DNA of 39,607 nt, taken from positions 17,965 to 57,571 of the forward strand of contig NZ_VLNR01000064.1 of the NCBI RefSeq assembly GCF_007489275.1. The letters run 5' to 3'. The stretch is from Aquimarina algiphila. Lineage in GTDB: Bacteria > Bacteroidota > Bacteroidia > Flavobacteriales > Flavobacteriaceae. The notes under the pieces are model-generated. The model searched no databases, was not told where the DNA came from, and was given only the letters and a program-made list of their open reading frames with translations. Shown here one piece after another: positions 33,807 through 39,607 of this stretch. A program made the position numbers and the translations under genes. Numbering within the stretch: position 1 is the first letter of the stretch; the number at the start of each line of letters is the position of its first letter.

Positions 33807-34310
33807 ATGGAAATACAGGATATAGATAATTTTTTGAAATATTATTCGAGAATAAAAGGACGTACTAAGGCACTATTTGAATATATACCAGAAGATAAAA
33901 TTGAATGGACTATTAAGGAAGGAAAATTCACAATAGGAGATATTATTAGACATTTGGCACTCACAGAACGATTTATGTATTTAGAAAACATTCAGTTAAA
34001 GCCAAGTTTATATACAGGATGTGGAGAAGATTTTGCAAAAGGATATCAAAATACGATTAACCTTTATACTGAATTAAATATAGCATCAAATAAAATCATT
34101 TCAGAATTAGATAGAAAGTCATTACAACAAAAATGTGAGACACCAGGAGGTCATAAAATCACAATCTGGAAGTTGCTTAGAGCGATGGTGGAGCATGAAA
34201 TTCACCATAGAGGCGTTCTATATACTTATCTTGCATTATTAAATATAAAGACACCTCCAATATTTGGATTATCCTCTGAGGAGGTAATACAACATTCAAA
34301 AAAACAGTAA
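33807..34310 (+). CDS. DinB-family putative metal-dependent hydrolase
   Basis: 167 residues, a four-helix bundle. IRHLALTERFMYL and MVEHEIHHRGVLYTYLALL carry the His of the DinB metal triad (H in helix 2, H-x3-H in helix 4). DinB-like proteins act on thiols or epoxides in some bacteria; the substrate here is unknown. Upstream of an ArsR-SRPBCC pair, 120 bp gap. Confidence 0.8.
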   Translation: MEIQDIDNFLKYYSRIKGRTKALFEYIPEDKIEWTIKEGKFTIGDIIRHLALTERFMYLENIQLKPSLYTGCGEDFAKGYQNTINLYTELNIASNKIISELDRKSLQQKCETPGGHKITIWKLLRAMVEHEIHHRGVLYTYLALLNIKTPPIFGLSSEEVIQHSKKQ

Positions 34311-34434
34311 TCTTAATAGTTGTAGAGTACACTAAATCTTATTTAAGTAAATAAGGCTTCCTGTATTAAGAGTTTTAAAGAAAAAACTTTATTAGAGTCC
34401 AATATTTTATATAGTTTTTTTTAAAAATATTTGC

Positions 34435-34476
34435 GTAACCGAATGATTACATATATATATGTAACCGATCAGTTAC
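34435..34476. promoter_or_regulatory. two operator-like repeats before the ArsR gene
   Basis: GTAACCGAATGATTAC (34435-34450) and GTAACCGATCAGTTAC (34461-34476), 12 of 16 identical and each close to a GTAAC-N6-GTTAC palindrome, start 26 bp apart and flank an ATATATAT stretch. A TTTG (34430-34433) lies just ahead as a possible -33. Likely autoregulatory site for the ArsR protein that follows. Confidence 0.6.
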
Positions 34477-34484
34477 ATAATAAG

Positions 34485-34814
34485 ATGAGAAGAGATGTTT
34501 TTCAGGCGATAGCCGATCCAGTTAGGAGAGATATTATAGAATTAGTTTCAAATGATACATTAACAGTGAATGAAGTAGCTGAGAAATTTGAAATTAGCAG
34601 GCCTGCAATTTCAAAACATATTAGAATTCTAAATGAATGTGGAATCATTGAAATTAGCCAAAAGGGTAGAGAACGATACTGCCAGATTCAACCAAAAAAT
34701 TTAATTCCAGCTTTTTTATGGATAGAGCAATATAAGAGTCTATGGGAAGATAAAATTGACTCATTTGAAAATTACTTAATGAAATTACAAACTAAAAACA
34801 AAGAGAATGAATAA
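34485..34814 (+). CDS. ArsR-family winged-helix regulator
   Basis: The frame opens at TTG 34431, but ATG 34485 gives MRRDVFQAIADPVRRDIIEL, the canonical start of SdpR/ArsR-type regulators; 109 residues. LTVNEVAEKFEISRPAISKHIRILNECGIIE is the winged helix. There is no cysteine metal site, so it is probably not a metal sensor. It overlaps the SRPBCC gene, a classical pairing. Upstream palindromes suggest autoregulation. Confidence 0.85.
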   Translation: MRRDVFQAIADPVRRDIIELVSNDTLTVNEVAEKFEISRPAISKHIRILNECGIIEISQKGRERYCQIQPKNLIPAFLWIEQYKSLWEDKIDSFENYLMKLQTKNKENE

Positions 34815-35271
34815 TCAGAATGATGCAAAAAATCGTACAGTAACAATAGAACGAGTTTTTAATGTGCCGATATCTTTGGTATGGGAAGCATGGACTCAGC
34901 CAGAGCATATAGCCGTTTGGTGGAGTCCAAAAGGAATGGAAACTAAAGTGATAGAACACGATTTTAGGGTTGGTGGAAATTGGAAATATACCATGGAGAT
35001 GCCAGATGGAAATGAATTTATAGCAGATGGAGTGTATTCTGTGATTCTGAAGTTTAAAGAAATACGTTCGTCTGCAAACTTCAAACCAATGACAGAAGGT
35101 GTAGAGATACAGGCATTGTTTGAAGAAAATGGGGATAAAACCAATTTCACCTTTAATATTATTCATGCAACAGAGGAGTACCGCATTCAACAAGAAAAGA
35201 TGGGAATCTTAAATGGCTGGGGCTCTGTTTTTGAAAGGCTTGAAGAGCATCTTAAAGTTACTTCTAACTAA
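34807..35271 (+). CDS. SRPBCC (AHSA1-like) domain protein
   Basis: 154 residues. TIERVFNVPISLVWEAWTQPEHIAVWWSPKGME is the AHSA1/START-like entry; FRVGGNWKYTMEMPDGNEF and GWGSVFERLEEHL complete the fold with its ligand cavity. Cytosolic. Overlaps the regulator by 8 bases, so both are coupled; its ligand may be what the regulator senses, which is inference. Confidence 0.85.
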   Translation: MNNQNDAKNRTVTIERVFNVPISLVWEAWTQPEHIAVWWSPKGMETKVIEHDFRVGGNWKYTMEMPDGNEFIADGVYSVILKFKEIRSSANFKPMTEGVEIQALFEENGDKTNFTFNIIHATEEYRIQQEKMGILNGWGSVFERLEEHLKVTSN

Positions 35272-35340
35272 CCTGACATCATTTAGAAATATTAGGATTC
35301 ATATAAGTATTCAATTAACCTTTTAAAAAAATAAACATAT

Positions 35341-35571
35341 ATGAAAACAATGACTTGTAATCAATTGAATGGAGCTTGTGATATAGAATTTCATGCAGAT
35401 ACCTTTAATGAAATAGCCGAAATGAGTAAAAAACATGCTATGGAAATGTTCCAAAAAGGAGATGAGGCTCATCTTGCCGCTATGCATAAAATGCAGGAAC
35501 TAATGAAATCACCTGACGCAATGAAAGAATGGTTCGAAAATAAAAGAAAAGAATTTGACAGCTTGCCTTAG
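35341..35571 (+). CDS. DUF1059-like small protein
   Basis: 76 residues. MTCNQLNGACDIEFHADTFNEIAEMSKKHAMEMF is the family's C..LGG.C.....A....E....HA pattern; the C-terminus is a charged helix. Small cytosolic protein of unknown role; frequently near SRPBCC proteins in Bacteroidetes. A strong terminator follows. Confidence 0.8.
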   Translation: MKTMTCNQLNGACDIEFHADTFNEIAEMSKKHAMEMFQKGDEAHLAAMHKMQELMKSPDAMKEWFENKRKEFDSLP

Positions 35572-35627
35572 AAATGATAGTGATAGTAAATAAACGTATT
35601 ACTAATAGAATATTAATACCTAAAAAA

Positions 35628-35657
35628 GAGTAAGCAATAAGGGCTTACTCTTTTTTT
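35628..35657 (+). terminator. rho-independent terminator
   Basis: GAGTAAGC-AATAAGG-GCTTACTC followed by seven T and preceded by A-rich sequence; ends the ArsR-SRPBCC-DUF1059 transcription unit. Confidence 0.9.
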
Positions 35658-35818
35658 CATTATTTTTAATCGATCACAGTAATTAACAGAAAGAGTAAAA
35701 AGAAAGTTTTTATATAGTATATCATAATGAACTATGTTTGTAATTATAATGTCATGATAGTATTTATTGGCAATTTATAAAACTCAAAAGAACTTCAGTT
35801 ATTTATTAAAAGGCCAAA

Positions 35819-36685
35819 ATGGTATTGAAAGCTATGAATTCACTTTTTTATGGTGATGACAATCGATTTAGAGCACCATGGAGGATATTACTATTTAGTA
35901 TACTACTATTACTTTCTGTTTTACCTTTGATATGGGTGAAAAATTCTGTTTTGCAGTTTTTTGGAGCTGTTGTTATTTTGATTGTTGGGTTATACTTAAA
36001 CGCAAAATATTTAGATAAAAGAAATTTTTCAGAATATGGTATTGTATTTAAGAAAAATACTATTATTTATTTCCTTACAGGAATTATTATAGGAATAACT
36101 TCTGTTGCTATATTATTAGGAATAGGTAGTTTAATTGGTGCGTTGTCTATAACAGAGTTTTCAACCCGTCTAAATATTGTAGCGTTATTGTTTTTTGGCG
36201 TTAAAATGTTTTTTGTAAGTATTTGGGAAGAAACATTTTTTAGAGGATACCTCTTTACCAATTTTAATGAAGGATTTCAAAGTAGTATTCTTTCAAAAAA
36301 TCAATCTCTTATAGTTGCTCTATTATTATCCTCAGTATTATTTGGCTTGGCACATTTTAATAATGGCAATGCTTCATTTCTTTCTATTTTTTATCTTTCT
36401 ATAAATGGGATTGTTTGGTGCGTTCCCTTTATAATTACAAAAAACTTAGGCTTGTCAATAGGATTACATATGTCATGGAATTTTGCTCAATCCAAGTTAT
36501 TTGGTTTTACAATGAGCGGAAATAGATCTGAGGAATCTTTTATTAAAATTAAAAATATAGGTACCGATCTATGGACAGGGGGCGAGTATGGTCCTGAAGC
36601 AGGGCTTTTGGGGCTTATTGGGTTTGCTCTAATGCTTGTTTTGTCATTGATGTATTTAAAGATTAATCGTATAAAAATCATATAA
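35819..36685 (+). CDS. CPBP-family intramembrane protease
   Basis: 288 residues with about seven membrane segments. SIWEETFFRGYLF (Glu137, Glu138, Arg142) is motif 1, LFGLAHFNNGN (His179) motif 2 and SIGLHMSWNF (His217) motif 3: the metal and catalytic residues of the CAAX-processing/abortive-infection (ABI) family. Inner membrane; substrate unknown. Monocistronic, with no close neighbour. Confidence 0.9.
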   Translation: MVLKAMNSLFYGDDNRFRAPWRILLFSILLLLSVLPLIWVKNSVLQFFGAVVILIVGLYLNAKYLDKRNFSEYGIVFKKNTIIYFLTGIIIGITSVAILLGIGSLIGALSITEFSTRLNIVALLFFGVKMFFVSIWEETFFRGYLFTNFNEGFQSSILSKNQSLIVALLLSSVLFGLAHFNNGNASFLSIFYLSINGIVWCVPFIITKNLGLSIGLHMSWNFAQSKLFGFTMSGNRSEESFIKIKNIGTDLWTGGEYGPEAGLLGLIGFALMLVLSLMYLKINRIKII

Positions 36686-36843
36686 TATTTTCTTTCCTTT
36701 CCTAAGAGATCCTGTATGTTTCTATAAAGTTATCTAAAGAATTCATTTCTCAAATAACTATTTTATTTCATTGATCGACCATGCAATAGTTAAAAAAATC
36801 GATTTAAAATAGTATGTTCAATAATAATTCATAGTTTTGTAAA

Positions 36844-36861
36844 TGACTGACCAGTCAGTCA
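36844..36861. promoter_or_regulatory. TetR operator
   Basis: Perfect palindrome TGACTGACCAGTCAGTCA (8-2-8), 20 bp before the TetR start codon, between TTTTG (36835-36839) and GTATTTG (36862-36868). Position in the promoter implies autorepression. Confidence 0.7.
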
Positions 36862-36881
36862 GTATTTGATTCTAAATAACT

Positions 36882-37421
36882 ATGAATAAAAAAGACCAAA
36901 TTGTTGATGCTGCTACAAAACTCTTTTCAGAAAGAGGTTTTGAAAATACTCCAATTTCTTTAGTTTGTGAAAAAGCCAATGTTTCTAAGGGGCTTATTTT
37001 TCATCATTTTAAAACAAAAAATGATTTATTAAGAGAAATATTTTCAAAAACAACCCAACTAATAGTAGAGATTAGCAATTCTAAACAAACGCACAATACG
37101 GCTCAAGAAAAATTACTCGAATTAATAGAATCATTTTTCACACAATTAGAATTAGACAAAATGCTTATTCAATTAAACTTAAATATAATACTGCAACCTA
37201 ACACAAGAATTATTTTAAATGATCTCATAAAAGAGAGGTCTTCTTTTATTTTGAATTCTGTTAAAAGTATTTTTCGTGACATTGATTCCAAAAATTCATT
37301 GGTAATGAGTTACTTATTTATTGCAGAGTTAGACGGGATTGCCCTCAATTATTTATGCATTTTTGATGAGTATCCTTTACAACAAATCAAAATACATATT
37401 ATTAATAAATACAGTAAATAA
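36882..37421 (+). CDS. TetR-family regulator
   Basis: 179 residues. IVDAATKLFSERGFENTPIS and VCEKANVSKGLIFHHFKTKNDLLREIF form the N-terminal TetR HTH; the C-terminal helices form a ligand pocket typical for the family. The stop overlaps the next ATG by one base (TAATG at 37421), so it is co-transcribed with the GNAT gene. Operator at 36844-36861. Ligand unknown. Confidence 0.9.
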   Translation: MNKKDQIVDAATKLFSERGFENTPISLVCEKANVSKGLIFHHFKTKNDLLREIFSKTTQLIVEISNSKQTHNTAQEKLLELIESFFTQLELDKMLIQLNLNIILQPNTRIILNDLIKERSSFILNSVKSIFRDIDSKNSLVMSYLFIAELDGIALNYLCIFDEYPLQQIKIHIINKYSK

Positions 37422-38224
37422 TGAAATTTATAAAAACAGATGATATTGTTGTTATTGATAAGTTTAGGGAAGAACTTTATCAAAAGTTTTCTGCCCCTAT
37501 TGATGCCATGTGGGAAAAGCTTTATATAGCTTCTTCTCAAACGTATTTAATAGAGCATGTTGACCAGAATATTGGATATTGTTGTATAGATGATAAAGGT
37601 AGTTTATTACAAATTTTTCTTTCTGATAAATATAATTATCTAATGTATAATGTCATTCAATCTTTGATTGAATCCAAATTGATAAGTTCAGCAAGCTTAA
37701 GCTCTATTGAACCGGTTTCATTTAATGCCTGTTTATCTCATTCAAAATCTATACAGACGAATACATTATGTTTTCAATATGTTAATAGAAAATCAAAAAA
37801 CGAATCTTCATTAGATGTAAAGCTAGTTTCAGAAAGAGATACTCAAGGAATAAAAACTTTCCTTATGGATCAAATAGGATTTGAAGATGATTTTGGATAC
37901 ACAGAAAACCTAATTCAAAGAAAAGAATTTTATATGGTAAAAGAATCTGAAACTATAATTGCTACCGGTGAATGTAGGCTTAGTGATTCTCAGTTAGATA
38001 TTGCAGATTTAGGAATAATCGTCAATAAAGATTACCAAAAAAGAGGATTGGGTACAGAGGTTTTACAACAACTGGTAAAAAAGGCTCAGGTGATGAAAAG
38101 AAAGCCTATATGTTCTACTACTCAAGACAATATAGCTTCAAGAAAAGCAATAGAAAAGGCAGGGTTTTATTGTTCCCATATCATTTTTGATATCAATTTT
38201 AAAGAGAATAAAATACAATTATAA
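37421..38224 (+). CDS. GNAT-family N-acetyltransferase
   Basis: 267 residues. The C-terminal half is a GNAT fold: ADLGIIVNKDYQKRGLGTEVLQQLVKKAQ carries the Q-K-R-G-L-G-T acetyl-CoA pyrophosphate loop, and TTQDNIASRKAIEKAGFY is the later motif. The N-terminal 110 residues are a divergent second domain. Substrate unknown; the TetR partner suggests response to a small compound. Coupled to rsgA by TAATG. Confidence 0.85.
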   Translation: MKFIKTDDIVVIDKFREELYQKFSAPIDAMWEKLYIASSQTYLIEHVDQNIGYCCIDDKGSLLQIFLSDKYNYLMYNVIQSLIESKLISSASLSSIEPVSFNACLSHSKSIQTNTLCFQYVNRKSKNESSLDVKLVSERDTQGIKTFLMDQIGFEDDFGYTENLIQRKEFYMVKESETIIATGECRLSDSQLDIADLGIIVNKDYQKRGLGTEVLQQLVKKAQVMKRKPICSTTQDNIASRKAIEKAGFYCSHIIFDINFKENKIQL

Positions 38225-39288
38225 TGACATATCAAGATTTAGGATATAACGATAGACTTGAAGCATATAGAATCCAACAAAATTTGGATTCATTCGAAAC
38301 TGGTAGAGTAATAGCTGAACATAAAGAAAGATATGTTGTTAAGACTTGTGAAAATGAGTTTAATGCCGAACTTATAGGTAATTTAAGATTTACTGCAGAA
38401 AACAGGTATGATTTTGCCGCAGTTGGCGATTGGGTTGCTTTTTCTGAATATGATGAAGGTAAGGCTTTGATTCACGCTATTTACCCTAGAAATTCTATTA
38501 TAGAAAGACAAGCTGTTGGTAAATCAGGACAAATACAAATTATAGCAGCAAATATTGATTTTGGTTTAATAGTTCAGGCTGTTGATAGAGATTTTAATCT
38601 GAATAGATTAGAAAGATATTTAACCATTTGTAACGCTTCTAATGTAGCGCCTGTTATTGTATTAAACAAAATAGATTTAATAAGTAAAACCGAGTTAGAA
38701 TCTATTAAGGATAGAATTAAACAAAGAATTAGTGATATTCTGGTATTTACCGTGAGTCATCAAACAGCAGGGTATAAAGACTTAGAAAGTTTTATAAAAA
38801 AAGGAAATACATATTGTTTGCTTGGATCTTCTGGAGTAGGAAAATCTACACTCCTTAATAACCTTTCTGGACAACTACAGATGAAAACAGGTGAAATAAG
38901 CTCTAGTGTAAATAAAGGAAAGCATACCACAAGCCATCGAGAGTTAATAGTGTTAAATAATGGAGGTATTTTGATAGATAATCCAGGAATGCGAGAAGTA
39001 GGAATTGCAGATACTACAAGTGGACTAGAAACTACATTTGAAACCATTTTCGAATATGCCCAAAACTGCAGGTTTAAAGATTGCACACATCTACATGAAA
39101 AAGGCTGTGCTATATTGAAAGCTGTAGAAAATGGTGAGATTGATGAAGACTCATATTCTAACTTTTTAAAAATGGAAAAAGAAAGAATGTATTTTGAATC
39201 GGATGCTAGGGATAGGAAAAAAAAGGATAAAGATTTAGGAAAAATGATTAAAAATGTAAAAAAACAAAGAAAAAATAATAAGTACTAA
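38224..39288 (+). CDS. rsgA: ribosome small subunit-dependent GTPase A
   Basis: 354 residues, the late-stage 30S assembly GTPase. OB fold in residues 20-110 (VGDWVAF), then a circularly permuted GTPase: NKID (148-151, G4), GSSGVGKS (201-208, G1), KGKHTTSHREL (231-241, G2), DNPGM (252-256, G3), and a C-terminal zinc-binding finger Cys282, Cys287, His289, Cys295. A lysine-rich tail follows. Length is normal. Last gene of a TetR-GNAT-RsgA operon; a hairpin ends it. Confidence 0.95.
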   Translation: MTYQDLGYNDRLEAYRIQQNLDSFETGRVIAEHKERYVVKTCENEFNAELIGNLRFTAENRYDFAAVGDWVAFSEYDEGKALIHAIYPRNSIIERQAVGKSGQIQIIAANIDFGLIVQAVDRDFNLNRLERYLTICNASNVAPVIVLNKIDLISKTELESIKDRIKQRISDILVFTVSHQTAGYKDLESFIKKGNTYCLLGSSGVGKSTLLNNLSGQLQMKTGEISSSVNKGKHTTSHRELIVLNNGGILIDNPGMREVGIADTTSGLETTFETIFEYAQNCRFKDCTHLHEKGCAILKAVENGEIDEDSYSNFLKMEKERMYFESDARDRKKKDKDLGKMIKNVKKQRKNNKY

Positions 39289-39294
39289 ATACAG

Positions 39295-39333
39295 AGTTTA
39301 AACTTTTTTTAACTGATCAAAAAAGTTTAAACT
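39295..39333 (+). terminator. A/T-rich bidirectional terminator after rsgA
   Basis: AGTTTAAACTTTTTT pairs with AAAAAAGTTTAAACT around a short loop (TAACTGATC region): a 14- to 15-bp stem with runs of T on both strands. Confidence 0.7.
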
Positions 39334-39356
39334 ACTTCTTATATTAAAAACCTTCA

Positions 39357-39374
39357 AACAAATATGTATTTGTT
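39357..39374. repeat. 18-bp palindrome
   Basis: AACAAATATGTATTTGTT, perfect 8-2-8 inverted repeat in the noncoding region after rsgA. Could be a regulator site for a gene beyond the window. Confidence 0.35.
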
Positions 39375-39476
39375 CTCCGCGAATATAACTTTTGGTGTAT
39401 GTGTATGGCGAAAAAGAAATATCTTTAAATAAATACTAAGCTGTGCAAACAGTTATAATTTATCATTTCTGAATTT

Positions 39477-39528
39477 GACTGGCTATTTCGGAGTGACTGT
39501 GCCACCTATTTCGGTCAAATGGTGCCAC
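39477..39528. mobile_element. terminal repeats of an IS21-type insertion sequence (partial)
   Basis: CTATTTCGG occurs twice (39483-39491 and 39506-39514) with GTGCCAC (39499-39505 and 39522-39528). Alternating GTGCCAC and TATTTCGG units with related spacing recall the multiple terminal repeats of IS21-family elements in Bacteroidetes, as I remember them. No transposase gene is in the window; it would lie to the right. No other gene is seen from 39,289 to the end. Confidence 0.5.
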
Positions 39529-39607
39529 TAAGAGAGATCTTGCAATAATAGTTAAATTTTGTTATTAGTCCTTTTTAATTTTTCCTTTTCTTAATGATTC
39601 CCCCACA

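Noticed and set aside
39341..39470. A gene between rsgA and the window end
   Set aside because: No frame of useful length with a start codon; only a palindrome and the IS21-like repeats are visible.
1..39607. CRISPR array or restriction-modification system
   Set aside because: No regularly spaced repeats and no Cas, methylase or restriction gene was found in the window.

Overview
The DNA is AT-rich and uses Bacteroidetes promoter elements (TTTG or TTG near -33, TAnnTTTG near -7). Secreted proteins end their signal peptides in ..FAQ or ..NAQ, and one lipoprotein carries an acidic SSDDD stretch after its lipobox cysteine. The chromosomal genes (DUF4159, DUF1223, THUMP-like methyltransferase, DUF1059-like, CPBP protease) are typical of marine Flavobacteriaceae; an Aquimarina-like host is my guess from gene style, not something I could test.

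Bases 1 to about 26,100 are the right-hand part of a temperate tailed-phage prophage whose left end lies outside the window. Layout: (a) 1-400, the end of a diversity-generating retroelement (DGR): a target gene 3' end with its variable repeat (148-220) and, 100 bp downstream, the matching template repeat (321-393), differing almost only at template adenines; (b) 441-4,700, early and accessory genes: PP-loop PAPS-reductase-like enzyme, small proteins, a DUF1737-like protein, a NinG-like recombination protein behind a promoter with a hairpin-rich leader, and a two-TM peptide next to an SPFH/band-7 protein; (c) 4,705-6,484, terminase small and large subunits; (d) 6,481-14,854, connector and tail genes with a 968-aa tape measure; (e) 14,851-15,894, a small accessory island of surface lipoprotein, HTH regulator with three evenly spaced operators, and small membrane protein; (f) 15,966-21,407, head genes: ClpP-type protease fused to a scaffold-like tail, capsid, portal and connector; (g) 21,400-24,681, fibre-like proteins, a probable holin and a DUF5675 lysis candidate; (h) 24,686-25,984, a tyrosine integrase next to a tRNA array.

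Bases 26,132-26,391 hold tRNA-Arg(UCU), tRNA-Pro(UGG) and tRNA-Ser(GCU) on the minus strand. From 26,630 to 39,288 is ordinary chromosome: two secreted proteins; a minus-strand block (THUMP-like methyltransferase, AI-2E-type transporter, secreted protein, TrmH-family RNA methyltransferase, DUF4159); DUF1223 and DinB proteins; an ArsR-SRPBCC pair with operator repeats; a DUF1059-like protein; a CPBP protease; and a TetR-GNAT-RsgA operon. The last 130 bases look like the terminal repeats of an IS21-type element.

The most notable content is the DGR (template and variable repeats visible, no reverse transcriptase in the window), the self-regulated accessory island set into the late genes, the unusual late-gene order with the portal far from the terminase, and the separately encoded membrane peptide beside an SPFH protein.
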